Counted from the stretch's first letter, positions 34,584 through 47,722 are shown. The stretch is DNA of 64,000 nucleotides from Sesamum alatum (GCA_034509735.1 JACGWO010000012.1:2914001-2978000); one strand, 5' to 3'. Notes: generated by a model from the letters alone, not told the origin. Made by a program: numbers and translations.

Positions 34584-35761
34584 ATATTTATTATTCTAGA
34601 ATTTTTTAAAAAAATAATTTTAAAACTTAAATTGGGTCAGGGTGGCGCTGGTTACATATTCTGGGTGGAGTAGGGCGGGCGGGTTTTTATACGGGACGGG
34701 TCCTTGGTCCACCCTAACCCGCCCTGTTGCCAACCCTAGATAGAGTTGGTTGCGCAAACTACTACTGAGGAGGAGCGTGGGGTTGGGCATTTTAGTCTTT
34801 TGATGATCGAGGGAAGAAAACAAAAGAAATGGGGGAAAAATAAAAAATGAAAAGAAAGATAACAAATAAAGAGAAAATTCGAATTGCCCCCTGTAATATA
34901 TAAAATGTTCAAAATCTTATGTAAAAAGAAATGCCAAATAACTTCCCTGTGATTTCAAAAAAGAAGCAAAAAGGCCCCTGGCCCCAAAACGTGTGATGCA
35001 TGCGCCATTGCTACAGGTAGCTTAATGAAATTTAGACGGTGTTTTGACTATTTTGTCCTTTTCTTCTTTAGCAAAAAAGCTGATATTTCTTTCTTTCCTC
35101 CATCATTTCTTTCCCTAAACTTTATTCATCAAACAATGTTCGCCTAATCAACCCGGATGAAAGAAAATCCAACGATGCAAGGAAGTGCTCAATTTGAGGT
35201 TTCAACGAACCATTTTGTGGTTGCAATCCCAAGGTTTAAGATAGAGTAAAAAAATAATGCACAGATGTACAAAGAAATAGATATAGAGAATAAATTCTTA
35301 CCTTCATATTGCACAAATCTACACATTTGGGTTTTTTTGGTTGTTATAGGAAAACTGAAAACAATAAAACACAAAGATTTTTTTTTAAAAATCAACATTC
35401 GTAAAGTTTAAAAACACATCAGGAAAAAAATAGGTAAACTATAAGATCTAATAACACACATTCTAATGTGGTCGATTTTCTCAATCCTCCCTTTATCTCT
35501 TCCAGTCACAGAGAAAAAAATTCTATAAACCATAACTAGGGTTTTTCAACAAAAGAAATTAAAAATATATATATATATATATATATTAATAAAATGTAAA
35601 TGCCTACCTTCGCACAAAGCGATTTACTGCTTTTGGGATTTTTCGTGATCAATTCGATGACCAAATATTGAGATTTCTCTCAACATCGTCTTTTTCCACA
35701 AGAAATCAGGCTTCTCTTCGTGTTTCGCTCTCCAATACCTTTCAATCTTTGTTGGGTTTGA
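34584..35761. other. AT-rich intergenic DNA, no gene seen
   Basis: No supported gene. It contains a TA microsatellite at about 35567-35586. 34870-35060 ('gaattgccccctgtaat', 'aaggcccctggcccc') looks like one arm of a foldback whose partner was not found. Confidence 0.4.
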
Positions 35762-36678
35762 CACTGCAAAAAAAACGCGAGATTTATTTTTTTGTAACGG
35801 CTACATGCCCGTTCCAATACATACGACCTTTGAAATCATTTTGGAACGGTAATAATTTGCTGACATCATAGTTTTGACTGAATGAAAAAAATAATTTTGT
35901 AGTCAAAAAATTGCTGAAAAAGCCGTTACAAAGCACTAGTATGCATGCAGTCGTTACAAAAATATAATCGTTACAGTTTGTAATGGTTGTTCGAATGCCT
36001 GGTTCACCTTGTAATGGCAATGCGTCATGCGGAAAATGGTCGTTCCAAGTTTTGCACAACAAAGCCATTCCAAATTGGCTAGCTTATACTGTCGATACAA
36101 CTACTATTCCAACAGGACAAACGCTACATATTTGTTGTGACCTTTGTAACGGTGTGGTTTTATTGTAACGGCGACCTATAAGGGAGCGAAGCCGCTACAA
36201 CTACAATAACAAAAACTGCATGAAAATATAAGTAATAGTAACCGACTGAAAAATCATATCAACTGAAACGGCTTGTATCCGGTAGTAACTAGTGTTCCAA
36301 AAGTCATTCCAATAATGTATGTATCTAACGACTATATTTAAACGGTTTTTTTTTTGCCATAATGGCCGTTTTAAAAGCCGGTACATGATCACCTATATAT
36401 TATGTTGCATATTATTTTCAATTTATACCATTTGTTCTAGTCTTGATTAACCACACACACTCTCAATCTCTGTCGACCACAATTCGTGCACATACACTTG
36501 ATCGGTTACCGTTGGTCTATTGAGTTGGTCTAACCAGGTAACAACTTGAACACTTTTTGTTAAACAAGATGTCGTTTTGTTTTTATAGGTTGAAATATAA
36601 TTCTAAATATATATATATATATATATATATGTATGCCTACATGTAGTGATCATCATGTTAAGGCAATTGAGAAGATAG

Positions 36679-36950
36679 ATGTATGAGAAGAACCTCCCGA
36701 ATAGGGCGGGTCTTACGCTGGAGTTTGATAATAGTGTTAAGACTTCTATAGAATGGGCTCAATTTCAGTGTCAACATATGGACGGAGATAAGATTAGAAG
36801 TCCGTGTGCTCGAAGTGCAAAAATGGAAGGTTCAAAACACCCGACGAGGTCAATTTTGACTTATATAGGCGCGAGTTTATGCCGGAATATTATAATTGGA
36901 CTTCTCACGGGGAGGAGAGGGTGCAGGAGTACTTTGATGTTGTGACCGCC
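36679..36950 (+). pseudogene. CACTA transposase-associated domain remnant
   Basis: MYEKNLPNRAGLTLEFDNSV and IEWAQFQ in one frame are followed, after a one-base frame change near 36800, by CSKCKNGRFKTPDEVNFDLY and YNWTSHGEERVQEY. The Cys-rich CxxC stretch and the YNWTSHGE-type phrase are typical of the domain that precedes TNP2 transposases. Confidence 0.8.
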
Positions 36951-37314
36951 CCTCCAGCACAGGAGGAGCAAACCCAGCTACTCAGGAGGAGGGTAGTTCG
37001 CATTGGGGTGATGAACAACAGATGGATTGGGCGCAAATGATGGTTTATGATGTAGTCAGACAGACTTATTTTTCTACAAATCACGAGGGTGTGCCTGATA
37101 ATGGTATGAGTCATGTCCTACTGATGTCAGTCCTAGTTCACGGTAAGGGGGTGGGCCATATGATTATGTGTCAGGGTTGTCAAACCATTTTTTGGATGTA
37201 GTGTGCGTTGCCGACCGGCCGTTGTGGAGTGGTTGTACCTAATCTCAATTGGGGGCAGTTGTTGATTTGGTGAATATCAAGGTTGAGGACAATTTATCCG
37301 AGTGAACATAGGAT

Positions 37315-39000
37315 CAAATGTGCCAGTGGGCTGATCATATAATGCCCCACGATCACACTTTCCCCCCTGATTACTACAGTACGAAGAAATTGATTAGAGA
37401 CTTATGTTTACCTGTTGAGAAGATTGATGCGTGTAAAAAGGATTGCATGTTGTACTGGAAGGACGACATTGATCTGGAGTACTGCAAGTTCTGTGGAGAG
37501 GCTATGTACAAGCCGATCAAGCAGCGAGACCCCCGCCGCCAGAAGTCCCCATATGTCATTCTTAGGTACCTACTGCTTACTCCCTGGCTGCAGAGGTTGT
37601 ATACTTCGGCAACTACTGCTGAGCACATGACGTGGCATGCCACGCATCAGGCGGAGGAGGGCTCTATGTGTCATTCGTCTGATGCAGAGTCTTGGAGGCA
37701 TTTTGACCAAACATATCCCGACTTTACATTGGAGTCCCGTAATGTTAAGCTGGGGCTGTGCTCAGATGGATTTGCGTCGGACGGGCAGTATGGTAAAACT
37801 TACTCATGTTGGCCCGTTATACTCACACCGTACAATCTCTCGCTGAGAAAGTGCATGAAGTCTGAGTATATGTTCCTTACGATGGTGATCCCTGGCCCGT
37901 CAAATTCGAAGCGTCTAGTTGATGTGTATTTGGAGTCGTTGATCGAGGAGCTTTTGCAATTGTAGCATGTGGGTGTACGAATGCACAATAATGCCCCCAA
38001 CCAAGCATTCATGATGCGCGCGGCATTGATATGGACCGTGAACGACTACCCTCTTATGGCATGGCGTGTGGATGGAGTACCGTTGGTATTATGGGGTGTT
38101 CAGTTTGTATGGATAACACACGGGCATTTGCAACATGGTAGGAAGGCGTGCTACTTTGACTGCCACAGATAGTTTCTCCCCAAGAACCATCCTTACCGCA
38201 GGAATAAGAAAGCCTTTACTAGAAATCGAGTCGAAAGGAAAGTTGCACGGCCAAGGCTGACTGGGGAGCAGATTCGTGATTGGGTAGCAGATTTAGTCCT
38301 GCTGTTGAAGAATCGATGACACTCCCACCAGGATATGGTACCGTCCATAAGTGGACAAAGAAAAGCATTTTTTGATCTTCCACACTGGTCAACGCATCTG
38401 ATATGGCACAACCTTGATGTCATGCACATTGAGAAAAACGTGTTTGACAACATATTCCACACCATGATGGATGTAAAGGAAAAAACGAAGGACAATCTGA
38501 ATGCACGCAAAGAGTTGAAAACCATATGTAATGGCCGGAGCTTAAGTTGGACAACCGAAGCCCGAACGCGATACCTAACGCGATGTATACCCCGACGAAG
38601 GAGTAGAAGAGGAGGATAAGTGATTGGATTCGTTGTCTGAGGTTTCCTGATGGTTATGCATCTATTGCCCATTGCGTTAATATGACAGACTTAAGGATGC
38701 ACGGCATGAAGAGTCATGACTGTCACGTATTTATGCAGAAGTTGATTCCAGTTGCCTTATGTGAGATGCTTCCTGAGCATGTGTAAAACGCATTAACGGA
38801 GATGAGTTTGCTATTCCAACATATATGCTCGACTACGCTTGATGTCACCAAATTACAGGAGTTGGAAGACAATGCATCCGTGATCATGTGCAACCTTGAG
38901 AAAATCTTTCTGCCAGCTTTCTTCGACTCAATTGAACACCTCATTGTTCACCTTCCATATGAAGCTCGTGTGGTGTGGGAGGGCTAGTGCCGTATAAGTG
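37315..39000 (+). pseudogene. TNP2-type CACTA transposase remnant, with DUF4218-like part
   Basis: A longer frame (37318-37962) carries LRDLCLPVEKIDACKKDCMLYWK-like phrases, CKFCGE, an HMTWHATH stretch, the LCSDGF phrase (a conserved acidic motif of TNP2) and LTPYNL. After a TAG it continues in pieces with VDGVPLVLWG and RNKKAF, then WHNLDVMHIEKNVFDNI (38400-38450), all hallmarks of the family. At about 38800-38990 LEDNASVIMCNLEKIFLPAFF and HLIVHLPYEA match the DUF4218 region. The protein would cut and paste the element by binding its ends. It is broken by at least four stops or frameshifts. Confidence 0.85.
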
Positions 39001-39676
39001 GATGTACCCATTTGAGAGGTAATTAAGGTTACTCTTAATTATTTTCTGTAAATCTATTTAATTTGTTACACTTTTTTTATCATCCGTATGTTAATAAATA
39101 TTCTATGAATAGATTCCTTCACAGTTTGAAAAATAAGGTGAAGAACAAAGCCCACGTCGAGGCGTCCATTGTAGAGGCATACATTGTGAAAGAAATCGGG
39201 CTATTCACTTCCTAGTACTTTGAGTCGCAGTCGCACGTTCTTTGCAAGTGAAGCAGACCTGGTAGAAACGACGATCTCACGACAAACGATGACAGTATTC
39301 AACAGTCTATTTTTAACCACCCTAGCCGAAGTAGTGGTGCCTCAAAGAAGAGATGGCTAAGTGGTCCAAAATGATATATAATCGAGATGTATGTATTGTG
39401 CAACTATGAAGTAGTCAAGCCATATTACGAGTAAGTATATATATGGGTAAATCTTGATTGTGAGCATGCATTTTCATTAATATGTATTTGCAATTAGGGA
39501 ATTCTTGAACAAAATACACGGGCATGGAAAGTAGTTGATGCCTCATTCTTACAATGACGAAATGATAAAAATTGTCAAGATTATAATTTGTACAATCTTT
39601 TTTTAGATAAAATTATTTTGAATTTCTCTAAAATAACTATATTCTTACATTGTAATGTTTAAATCTTATTTTATAG

Positions 39677-41160
39677 ACAAAATTTGAGTTGCCGCCAGGA
39701 CAAGAAACTTATATCTTGAAGTCGATTAACAAGAAATGGCGAAATTGGAAGAGTTACGTGAAAAGCTTGAAATTTTATCCTGATGTACCTATTGAGCAAC
39801 AAATGTTAAACATTTTTTATAGGGTGGATGAAGAGCAATATAAGACTCTGATTGAGCATTGGATGTCTAATAAATTTAAGGTAAAAACTGTTTGTTTGTT
39901 TCATGTTTTTAATATTAAATAATTTGTATAGTTTTACATTTATAATTTTATTTATTAACTCTAACATTTTGCAGAAAATGAGTGAGAAGAACAAACAAAT
40001 AATTGGAATTGCTACATCGCATGGGCAAGAGAAGTTTTGCACTGGTGAAAGAGATAATGGTAAATTCATTTTTAAGTTTAGTCAATAATCATTTATGTTT
40101 ATTAAAGTACATAAGCCGTTAGAATAATATATAATTTCATATTTTTATAGAGGAAGAAGCTTGGTAGATATCCCAATGGAGCAGAATTGTTTGAGAAATG
40201 TTATTTCAGGGAAGATGGTTCTCCTACAAGTGCAATGGTACAAGAAGCAATTGTAAGTGAAAATATATTAGCTTTATACATCTATTCTAATTTCGTTTAT
40301 TATAATAGTTTAGTTCAATGAAAACTTTAAATATTTTATTAATGCTATTTAATATTTATAGGAGCAAATGAAACAACTAGAAGGACAACAAACTGAAAAT
40401 TTAGATGATAATGATGGAGTCCATAATCGGGATGATACATTTGCAAAGGTAATGGGTGCAAATAAGCATGGCCACGTTTGTATGTATGGTATGGGGGTGA
40501 CACCAGCTGATATTTATGGAAATGTAACAAGCCGCGATGCCAATTACAGAATGGCTATGGAGTATAAAGATAAATATTTGCAAGTAGTAGATTAGTATGA
40601 GGCATTGAATAAAAAGTTAGAAATCTATCAGCCATAGTGCATGGAAGGGCACAACCTTTTGGAGAACGTGAGTGTCCAAATGTTCCTCTTGCATCCCCAA
40701 ATAATCAACACTCATCTTCATCATCATTACATTCAATGCGCATTCAGGTAAAAAAATTTAAGTTTATTAAATGTGTTGTAGAAAATATGTTAGATATGTT
40801 TGATTAAGAAATTCATAAGCTATTTATGAAATGTAGGTTCATTCTTATGTGGTGTTGAAAAGTTTGGAAAATATAAATGATATAGTTGCTAGTGGCTATG
40901 TCAACCAAATAGACTCTATTAGAGTAAACGGTGAAGAGTTGGGGTATGAGTGGTGCAAAGTAATAGTTGAATATCAGATGAAAAGAGATGTACGTTTGCT
41001 CAAGTCTTATGACCACATACATACTATTGGAGATGCTCTTGGAGCACCAGTTGCTTGGCCAATATCCTTGGTATATGTGACTCAATTACTTTTTATTGTT
41101 AGTCGTTATGATTATTTTGTCGTTTTAGCACACTTGTAAATTACATTTTACTCAATCTCC
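39677..41160 (+). pseudogene. TNP1-like (plant transposase, Ptta/En/Spm type) remnant
   Basis: Several exon-like pieces are separated by AT-rich gaps with splice-like borders. They include WRNWKSYVKSLKFYPDVPIE (about 39735-39800), EKNKQIIGIATSHG (39975-40020), the phrase LGRYPNGAELFEKC after a frame break (40155-40200), and GVTPADIYGNVTSRDANYRM (40495-40560). A last piece (40849-41080) holds GEELGYEWCKVIVEY and GAPVAWP. This is the usual second product of CACTA elements, which binds subterminal repeats. Frames are discontinuous, but introns could explain some gaps. Confidence 0.75.
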
Positions 41161-42199
41161 TTTTACTACAGGTTGCATTTGATGAAAACAATGATTGAGG
41201 CAACATTGGAGTCCATTATGGAGCACTTGAAAGTTGTGTTGAGAGCACTTATATATGTGTTAGGAACTTTATGAGTGTGAACTATTTTGGAGACATTTTT
41301 TCTTTTTCTTTTTTATCAGTTTAGAGAACATCAAACACAATTTCTTTGGATTTTCTAGGTATATGTTTGGCTGGTTTATTGGATGAACTTTCTGTATATA
41401 AGTTGATATTGTAACTAGTTTTCATTTGAATGAATGGGTATTGGATTGGTTTAATGAATTATTTTTTGGCTTTAATGAATGTTTATGAATTGTAATTTCA
41501 ACAGTACTTTAAGAAAAAATAACAGGATACTGTTTATGCTATACATAAAATTTCAGGTATTTAATTGTTCTAATTTTACTTTTTAAGGACACAGCTAAGT
41601 GTCTCAAAAAGGTTAAATTAGTTTTTTGGAAAAAGTTAAGGGACACTTATTTTTGTCTCCAAAATATACAAGGACATTTATAACTATCCTAATACATTCT
41701 TTTGGAGGCATTTAGTATAACTTAAATTGACACATATATGTGTCCCTTATTAGCTTTAAAGACACATCAAATGTCCCCAAAAATCATATATTGGATATTT
41801 TGGAATTTGTTGGGACACTTCAGTTTTATCTCCAAATTAAATCTTGACGCTTATAAATGTCCTATTATGTTCTTTTGGAGACATTTTAAAATACGTTAAA
41901 CAACACATATAACTGTCTCCTATATGTTTTAAGGCACAAATAACTGTCTCAAAAGAGTTTTTTATTTTTAGTTTTATTTTGATATAGGTACACTTGTTTG
42001 TGCCTTGTAAATCTATCAATATGACATATATAAGTGTCTCAATAGACTAAAATATAGAGGCACTTTAAGCGCCCCAAATCTTCTTGAGACACCAATATAT
42101 GTGACACTTACAATAATAGCCCCAAAAATTATAAGCGTTCCAATATGTACCATATTGAGGCGTTTTTTTATGCCTCAAAAGAGGAATTCTGTTGTAGTG

Positions 42200-43317
42200 A
42201 ATGGAATAAAATTACTTTTATGAAAAAATTGTCATTTAGTAATTTTTTACAAAAAAAAAAAAAAAATACTGATTCATATTTTATTGAATATGCCAAAAAT
42301 GTTGAATTCAAATATGTAGCAATAGTATTTTTCAAATTAGCAATTTATAAATATCTTATATGGTATTGAAATATATATATATATATATGCATGAAATAAT
42401 TATTGATTTACATAAGAAATAATTTATTAACTCAATAAAGATATAAATAATATTTTTCTGCAAAAAAAAAAAATAATTTGAACAACCAAATGGACTAAAC
42501 TATTTAATCATACTCGGTGAAAAAAATATTTTAAATTAATAAAAATAATTAAATATCAAACTAGTATCATATTCTTATTACCGTATATGCACAATTATTT
42601 CTCTATACTACATACAAAAAATGCTTAACTGTACTAACAATTAAAATTAAATATTAAACTAACACGAGAAAAATAAATCCATTCCCAACATGTTAGTAAT
42701 AATTAATACCGCGTTGGGAGAGGAAATGGCTAATCCTTTATATAAGAAAATAAAAATTTTCATGAGAATGATCATTCCTAATACTAATTTATACCAAAAA
42801 TATATTTAAGAATGAGCTTGAAAATGCTCATTCCTACGTACCAATTATACTGCTAATGATATAGTACAACTAAACTAAAACATACTAACTATATCAAAAT
42901 CTGAAGATTTCTAAAGAAAATATTTATTCATTGATAAAAGATATTGAATAATTTAGTATTTAGCTCAATTATAGGCTTCAATCAAATAATATTTCTAGTC
43001 TTATAAAAACACAGAATTTAATCAAATACGTATAGAACTCTAATGACTATGAAATCCTAATTAATATTAGAACTACTATAATATTCATATCCAAATACAT
43101 ATTATTTATCATTGTTATTATTCTGTCACTTTCAAACTTTATATTTCTAAAAAATTCTTGATAAAACCCAATCCATTATATCGGAGGTAAACCGTTTTTC
43201 AGTTGTAAAATATCTTCTATCACATATTCATATCACATACTAATATTATATTCACTTTTATACCATACACAACCCCAATCATTTTTAAACTATAATATAA
43301 TTTAATTATATTTTTTA
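42200..43317. other. AT-rich intergenic DNA, no gene seen
   Basis: Only simple A/T-rich sequence and a TA run at 42371-42388. No domain-bearing frame. Confidence 0.5.
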
Positions 43318-43820
43318 GGATTAATTACACTCAGGCCCCCTCTAAAAATACATAATAACACTTTACTCCAAAAAAGTTTTGAAATTATACTTACATCCTT
43401 CTGAAAATTCTCCTTTTACACCTAACCCTCATCCGTTAGATTTTGGACAGAAAATATTCATGTCAACAAAAAAATTACATAAACTTTGAATTTTGCTCAT
43501 TATTTAACATTCTCATATATAATTTTGTGCTTATAAGGAGATAAATATAATGCATATATATGGGGTGATGCCAGCATTATTACATTTTTTCCTTATAAGC
43601 ACAAAATTATTGCACGAGAATATTATATGAAAGGTAAAATTTAAAACTTTATATAATTGTTTCTGTTGACGTGAACATTTTTCGTCCAAACTTTAACAAA
43701 TGGAGGTCAAGTGTAAATAGAGAATTTTTGGAAGGGTGTAAGTGTAATTTCAAAAAAAAAAAAGGAGAAAGTGTAATTATGCATTTTCAAAGGAAATCTA
43801 AGTGTAATTAACCTTATTTT
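43318..43820. mobile_element. Foldback element
   Basis: 'aggattaattacactcaggc' at the left pairs with 'taagtgtaattaacctta' at the right. 'ttgaaattatacttacatcc' pairs with 'gtgtaagtgtaatttcaaa', and 'ttataaggag' with 'cttataagc' near the centre. About 500 bp, no coding. Confidence 0.75.
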
Positions 43821-44686
43821 TTTAATTTAAAAAACAAAACACGTAATAATCATTCATTAATACCATATTTATACTATAACATAAAAAAATAAAAATAAAA
43901 ATGACAAAAGATCAACACCATCTTCGAGAGCAGTCTAATGCCTCCATAGATACATCCAAACCAGGCTATTAATTCACGTGTTCAATGCTTACAATTTACA
44001 AATACCTTTTCCATCAGCACTATTGCTTCACGTTTGCTATATTTGGTTCGGGTAAAATATAATTTGTGACTGTGTTAATCAAAAAGAGCAATTATCCCCT
44101 ATGAAAAAATAACTAGCAATTTTTTCTTATGTGTTATTCAAAATGCAGCAAATAACCCCCTTACAAGAGGTTTTTTGCTCCGTTTTTAGGGAATTTTTTG
44201 CTCCATTTTTTAAAAAATACAGTAAACAACCCCCTCACATGGGGTTTTTTACTCCGTTTTTAAAAGAATTTTTTGCTCTATTTTTTAAAATACAAGGGAT
44301 AAATTACTATTTATTTTTTCATATGAATTTTTTTTTTCACATTTTGTATATCACAATAGAAAAATTGCATGTTTTCCTATTTGGTTCTAACTTGGCTGGA
44401 AAAGAGCATCTTCTTTTCCATTCAGATCAAATATAGGAATCCTATCTCATAGATCATCCATCATATGTGTTTGAAAATGGGTGGATTCATCCTTACATGG
44501 ATCACTAATCCCTTTTCCTTGATGGGTATATTGGTAATTACCATATAAATTAGTGGTCGTGGTACACTTGATGCAGGTATGAATTAATGGAGCAAAAATA
44601 ATATATAATTAATTACATAATATTAATCAAATACGACAAATGCAATTTTGTGAAATCGAGAGGAAGAAAAACAATTCACTTGTTAA
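43821..44686. other. AT-rich intergenic DNA with a small tandem duplication
   Basis: At about 44149-44292 a unit of about 73 bp occurs twice: 'aacccccttacaagaggttt' then 'aaccccctcacatggggttt', each followed by 'gctccgttttt' or 'actccgttttt' and 'gaattttttgctc'. No gene. Confidence 0.5.
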
Positions 44687-44975
44687 TTTTTTTTTTTTTT
44701 TTTAAGTTGGAAGCGATGAATTTTATTAATTGAAATAAAGCGATTATAATTAATTCTGTCAGTATCGACAGACATAGACAAATACAAAATTCCTATAAAC
44801 AATATCACATATACTAACATTGTGCTATTACAGCAACAAATAACCTACTATACAGTAGAAACAAATGAACCTACTATGCAGTAGAAACAAATCATCCCAT
44901 GCAGGGGATTCGAACCCATGACCCTAAGGATTATGGGGCCTGAGCTTCGCCAACTGAATTAGGCTTTATTGGCTT
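44687..44975 (-). mobile_element. tRNA-derived SINE
   Basis: Read on the minus strand, the head at 44970-44895 carries a pol III A box (TAATTCAGTTGG, complement at 44951-44962) and B box (GGTTCGAATCC, complement at 44906-44916), with a CAT anticodon-like loop between. An unrelated body follows, with a 26-bp duplicated unit ('tttctactgcatagtaggtt', 'tttctactgtatagtaggtt'). It ends in poly-A (T run at 44687-44703 on +). The head does not form an acceptor stem, so it is not a tRNA gene. No clear TSD. Confidence 0.75.
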
Positions 44976-45879
44976 GTCATTTGTTTTTTTATACTTTATA
45001 TTACGTGAGAGTTTTAAGTACCCAATATTTCGAAAAAAAGGTTTTGAAATCAAAATTGTTAGGATATCCCCTAAGAGATGCGATTATTGATTTGGAAAAT
45101 ATTGGGGAAGAAATCTTTGGAAATTATATATTTCAACAAATAAAAAACAATTTTTTCGCTAAGAAAATTAAATTATTATGAAAAAAAAAATAAACCCATC
45201 ATTGGTTACAATTTTTCAAATCGAATAACCTAAAAATTTCTTTTTTTAAAATAAAAAAACTTAAAACACATAATTCATTGAATTTCTTAGTTCAAGAAGC
45301 CAAGTGCTCTGGTCAAAAAATTACTACATGATAGTGATGGTGCGAAAGCCAACACAGCTGTTTTCTTGGCATGAATTTGAAACAACATAAAAGTAATTTC
45401 CCTTTTTTTTTTGAAAAATAAATCAAGTTCATTAAGTTTCTTATCCCAAGAAGCCATAGACATTGTAGTGAAAAACTATTTTAGATTCTGATAGTGATGT
45501 GAAAATTAACTGTCTGCTTTTTTGAAAAGAAAGTTTACTCTTACTCAACTGGAATTTTGGGGGGTGAAAAGTATTTTGATGGATTTTTTAGATCTAATAT
45601 TATTTTTAAAAAAAATAGGACATATTTTTACTGATAATTGATAATTCATTAAGTACATAGTAAAAAATATAAATAAGAGTATCAAATTGAAGTGATTTGT
45701 GTCACGGTATAATATTAATTACATAATATGTTTAATTTTTTTTCGTTGCGTATATAGTCCATGATTTTTTTTCATCACAGTATCGATTTTTTTATATAAA
45801 CATTTATAATGTCGTTCTTAATGTAAAACTTATTTACTTTTAGTGGATATTGTATAAAAATTATATCTAATGCCCCTAA
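44976..45879. other. AT-rich intergenic DNA, no gene seen
   Basis: No recognised frame; low-complexity A/T sequence throughout. Confidence 0.5.
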
Positions 45880-46028
45880 AAGCCACCTAAACAGGAGGAT
45901 GAAGCAAGAGCAAGCCCACTGGTTTGCCGTGAGCCCGGGGACATTGGCACAAGTGGAAGCCTATCTAAAGGCTAGCCCCAAACCATGGGCCTCCACACCC
46001 TGCTTCAGTGGTAGCTGGCCACAACAGG

Positions 46029-46033
46029 GGATC
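46029..46033. repeat. Left target-site duplication GGATC
   Basis: GGATC precedes the first LTR and recurs directly after the second LTR at 52648-52652, a 5-bp TSD as made by LTR-retrotransposon integrases. Confidence 0.85.
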
Positions 46034-47722
46034 TGTTGGAAAACAATAGTAGGGCATTATATTGAAAACGACTTAACGAAATAAAATTTATTTCTTAAGT
46101 CACATAACATAATCATAAACAAAGAATTTATTCGATATGCTTAGTAATAGAAAAGCAATAAACTTATACCAGTCGAGTTGTACAACTACAACTCATGTAT
46201 ATCATATAATATACATTCAGTCGATGACACTCCCGTCACTGAGTTCATCGTCTTCATTAGGAACCTCCATTGGGAACTCCTCTGGATCTTCATCTGGTTC
46301 CTCGGCATGCAAGTTTACGTACTCTTTCAGTTGTTCTCTCAATGCAAGTACTTCACTTTGAAGCTGATGATTTACTTCTTTAAGTTGATCAACCTCATCT
46401 TCGTGTTCAGCCTTCAAGTGCTCTGTATCCTACCAAAGTTTGGAATAATCTTTTTGAAGTCTGTTGTTTTCTTGATTGAGTTGATCAATCTCCTTCTTGT
46501 GTCCGGTCTTGTAAAACTCGACCTTTTGCTCGAGCTTGGAGTTCTTCTCTTCTAGCTCATTGGCTCTCCTTTCAGACTAATGATAATAGTAAGCCTGACG
46601 AGAGAGGTCATTCCAGAGTTCTTCCATCACATCGTGTTGGTCACGCAACTGTCGTTGCAATTATGAAATAAGACTATTGTAGTGTTCATCCGAATTGGTA
46701 GTGGCCTTTGAAGAAGATGATGTCATATACATAACTGAACTGAATCACAGAAAGAATTTCTGTTTGCATTGAAGAAATTATACGCCCCATCCAATTGTGC
46801 ACCGGGTACTGCGCAATCTTTTCTAGGATAAGACAGATCCCATTCCAGCGGTATGCACTTTACCTTTGAACACCTCGAAACAACACTCAGTAGCCTTATG
46901 AACACTTGAGCTCGAAGCTTGGATTTTGAGGAGAAAAAACACTCGGATTTTTGAGAGAAAAATCGAGAGAGAAGAGAGCAATTGAGAGAGGAATTGGTGA
47001 GTGGTGTTGTGTGTTTGAAATGTGTTATGCCCAGCCTTTTATAGGCTTGAATTTGCAGCAGCATTATCAGGCTTTAAAAAGCCATTAAGCTAATAATCGT
47101 TAGGCATAAAGTAGGCTTTTATAAAAAAAAATTAAAACACAATAAAAATGGTCAAAATCAGCCATGAATTTTGAAAATCTGGCAGTTTTATTTCAGGTTA
47201 TAAAACCTGATTTTAGTAACAATAAAGACAGTATTAAAATCGAATTTTGACTAAACATTTGAAAATTATTTTTCAGTTTTAATCCATAAAAATCAAATAT
47301 ATATATATATATATATATTTTGCTGCAAAAAGATAGATACTGAGACTGAGACATTCGCCCTAACGCCCGCACCCGAGCTCGAGCCGGGCCGGGCGGGCGC
47401 CGGCGCGCATGTGGGGCAACCCTATGTTCACTCTAGTCTCCATAACACTTCAAACACAAATTGAACATTGAACTTAATATAAGGAGCTTAAGTTATCCTT
47501 AAACTTTCAATGTGGGACAACTTTGAGTGTAAAAACACTCAACCCCACATACACCGTATATCCTTATCAAAGCTCCACACTTTCCCATCATATTCCTATG
47601 TGGCACAAGTGTAATCCCTCTATTTCTCTCACCATCTAATCTATGGATTTAATATATAATTGAACCCATATTTTAGAACAATTTGTTGTTACAAATTAAC
47701 ATCCCAAATTTCAATTACAACA
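46034..47722 (-). repeat. LTR (3' LTR in element orientation)
   Basis: It holds, on minus, U3 with a GC-rich patch (about 47350-47410), a TATA box CCTATAAAAGG at about 47034-47044, a CT-rich leader, and a frame at 46732-46217. A TA microsatellite lies at about 47297-47320. The counterpart is 51000-52647. Confidence 0.85.
46217..46732 (-). pseudogene. Coiled-coil, acidic-tailed ORF encoded in the LTR (copy 1)
   Basis: From ATG at 46732 to TGA at 46217 the frame is 172 codons long without net frameshift, but it carries three in-frame stops. The N-terminus is Ser/Thr-rich, the middle is heptad-like and rich in Leu, Glu, Lys and Gln (for example VDQLKEVNHQLQSEVLALRE), and the end is very acidic (EEPDEDPEEF, EDDELSDG). 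I do not recognise a family. It begins about 300 bp downstream of the LTR TATA box, so it could be made from the LTR transcript. The second LTR carries the same frame. Confidence 0.6.

Larger units (their letters stand above)
35762..42199 (+). mobile_element. CACTA (En/Spm) transposon, decayed, with unlike ends
   Basis: Coding remnants in the standard order (transposase-associated domain, TNP2, then a TNP1-like protein) lie between a left candidate end CACTGCAAAAAAAACG at 35762 and a right end TTCTGTTGTAGTG at 42199 (complement CACTACAACAGAA). The left subterminal zone (to about 36390) has many copies of a TAACGGC/GCCGTTAC motif. The right zone (about 41580-42199) has instead a GGACACTT/AAGTGTCCC motif. 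The 3-bp flanks (TGA, AAT) do not match. Stops and frameshifts make it non-autonomous. Confidence 0.85.

Noticed and set aside
34620..34865. Minus-strand ORF with a hydrophobic start
   Set aside because: The hydrophobic part comes from a poly-purine stretch read backwards; there is no supporting context.
40368..41139. Treating the TNP1-like pieces as an active, intron-containing host gene
   Set aside because: They follow TNP2 remnants in order within a CACTA element, and upstream parts are clearly broken, so a decayed transposon gene is simpler.
44895..44970. A tRNA gene on minus (B box GGTTCGAATCC, CAT anticodon-like loop)
   Set aside because: The 5' and 3' ends cannot pair into an acceptor stem, the T stem is imperfect, and an unrelated body with poly-A follows, so it is the head of a SINE.
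46178..46555. 125-aa plus-strand ORF in the first LTR (and relatives at 51143 and 51295)
   Set aside because: These are antisense shadows of the minus-strand coiled-coil frame, rich in the hydrophobic residues expected from reading its Glu/Lys codons backwards.
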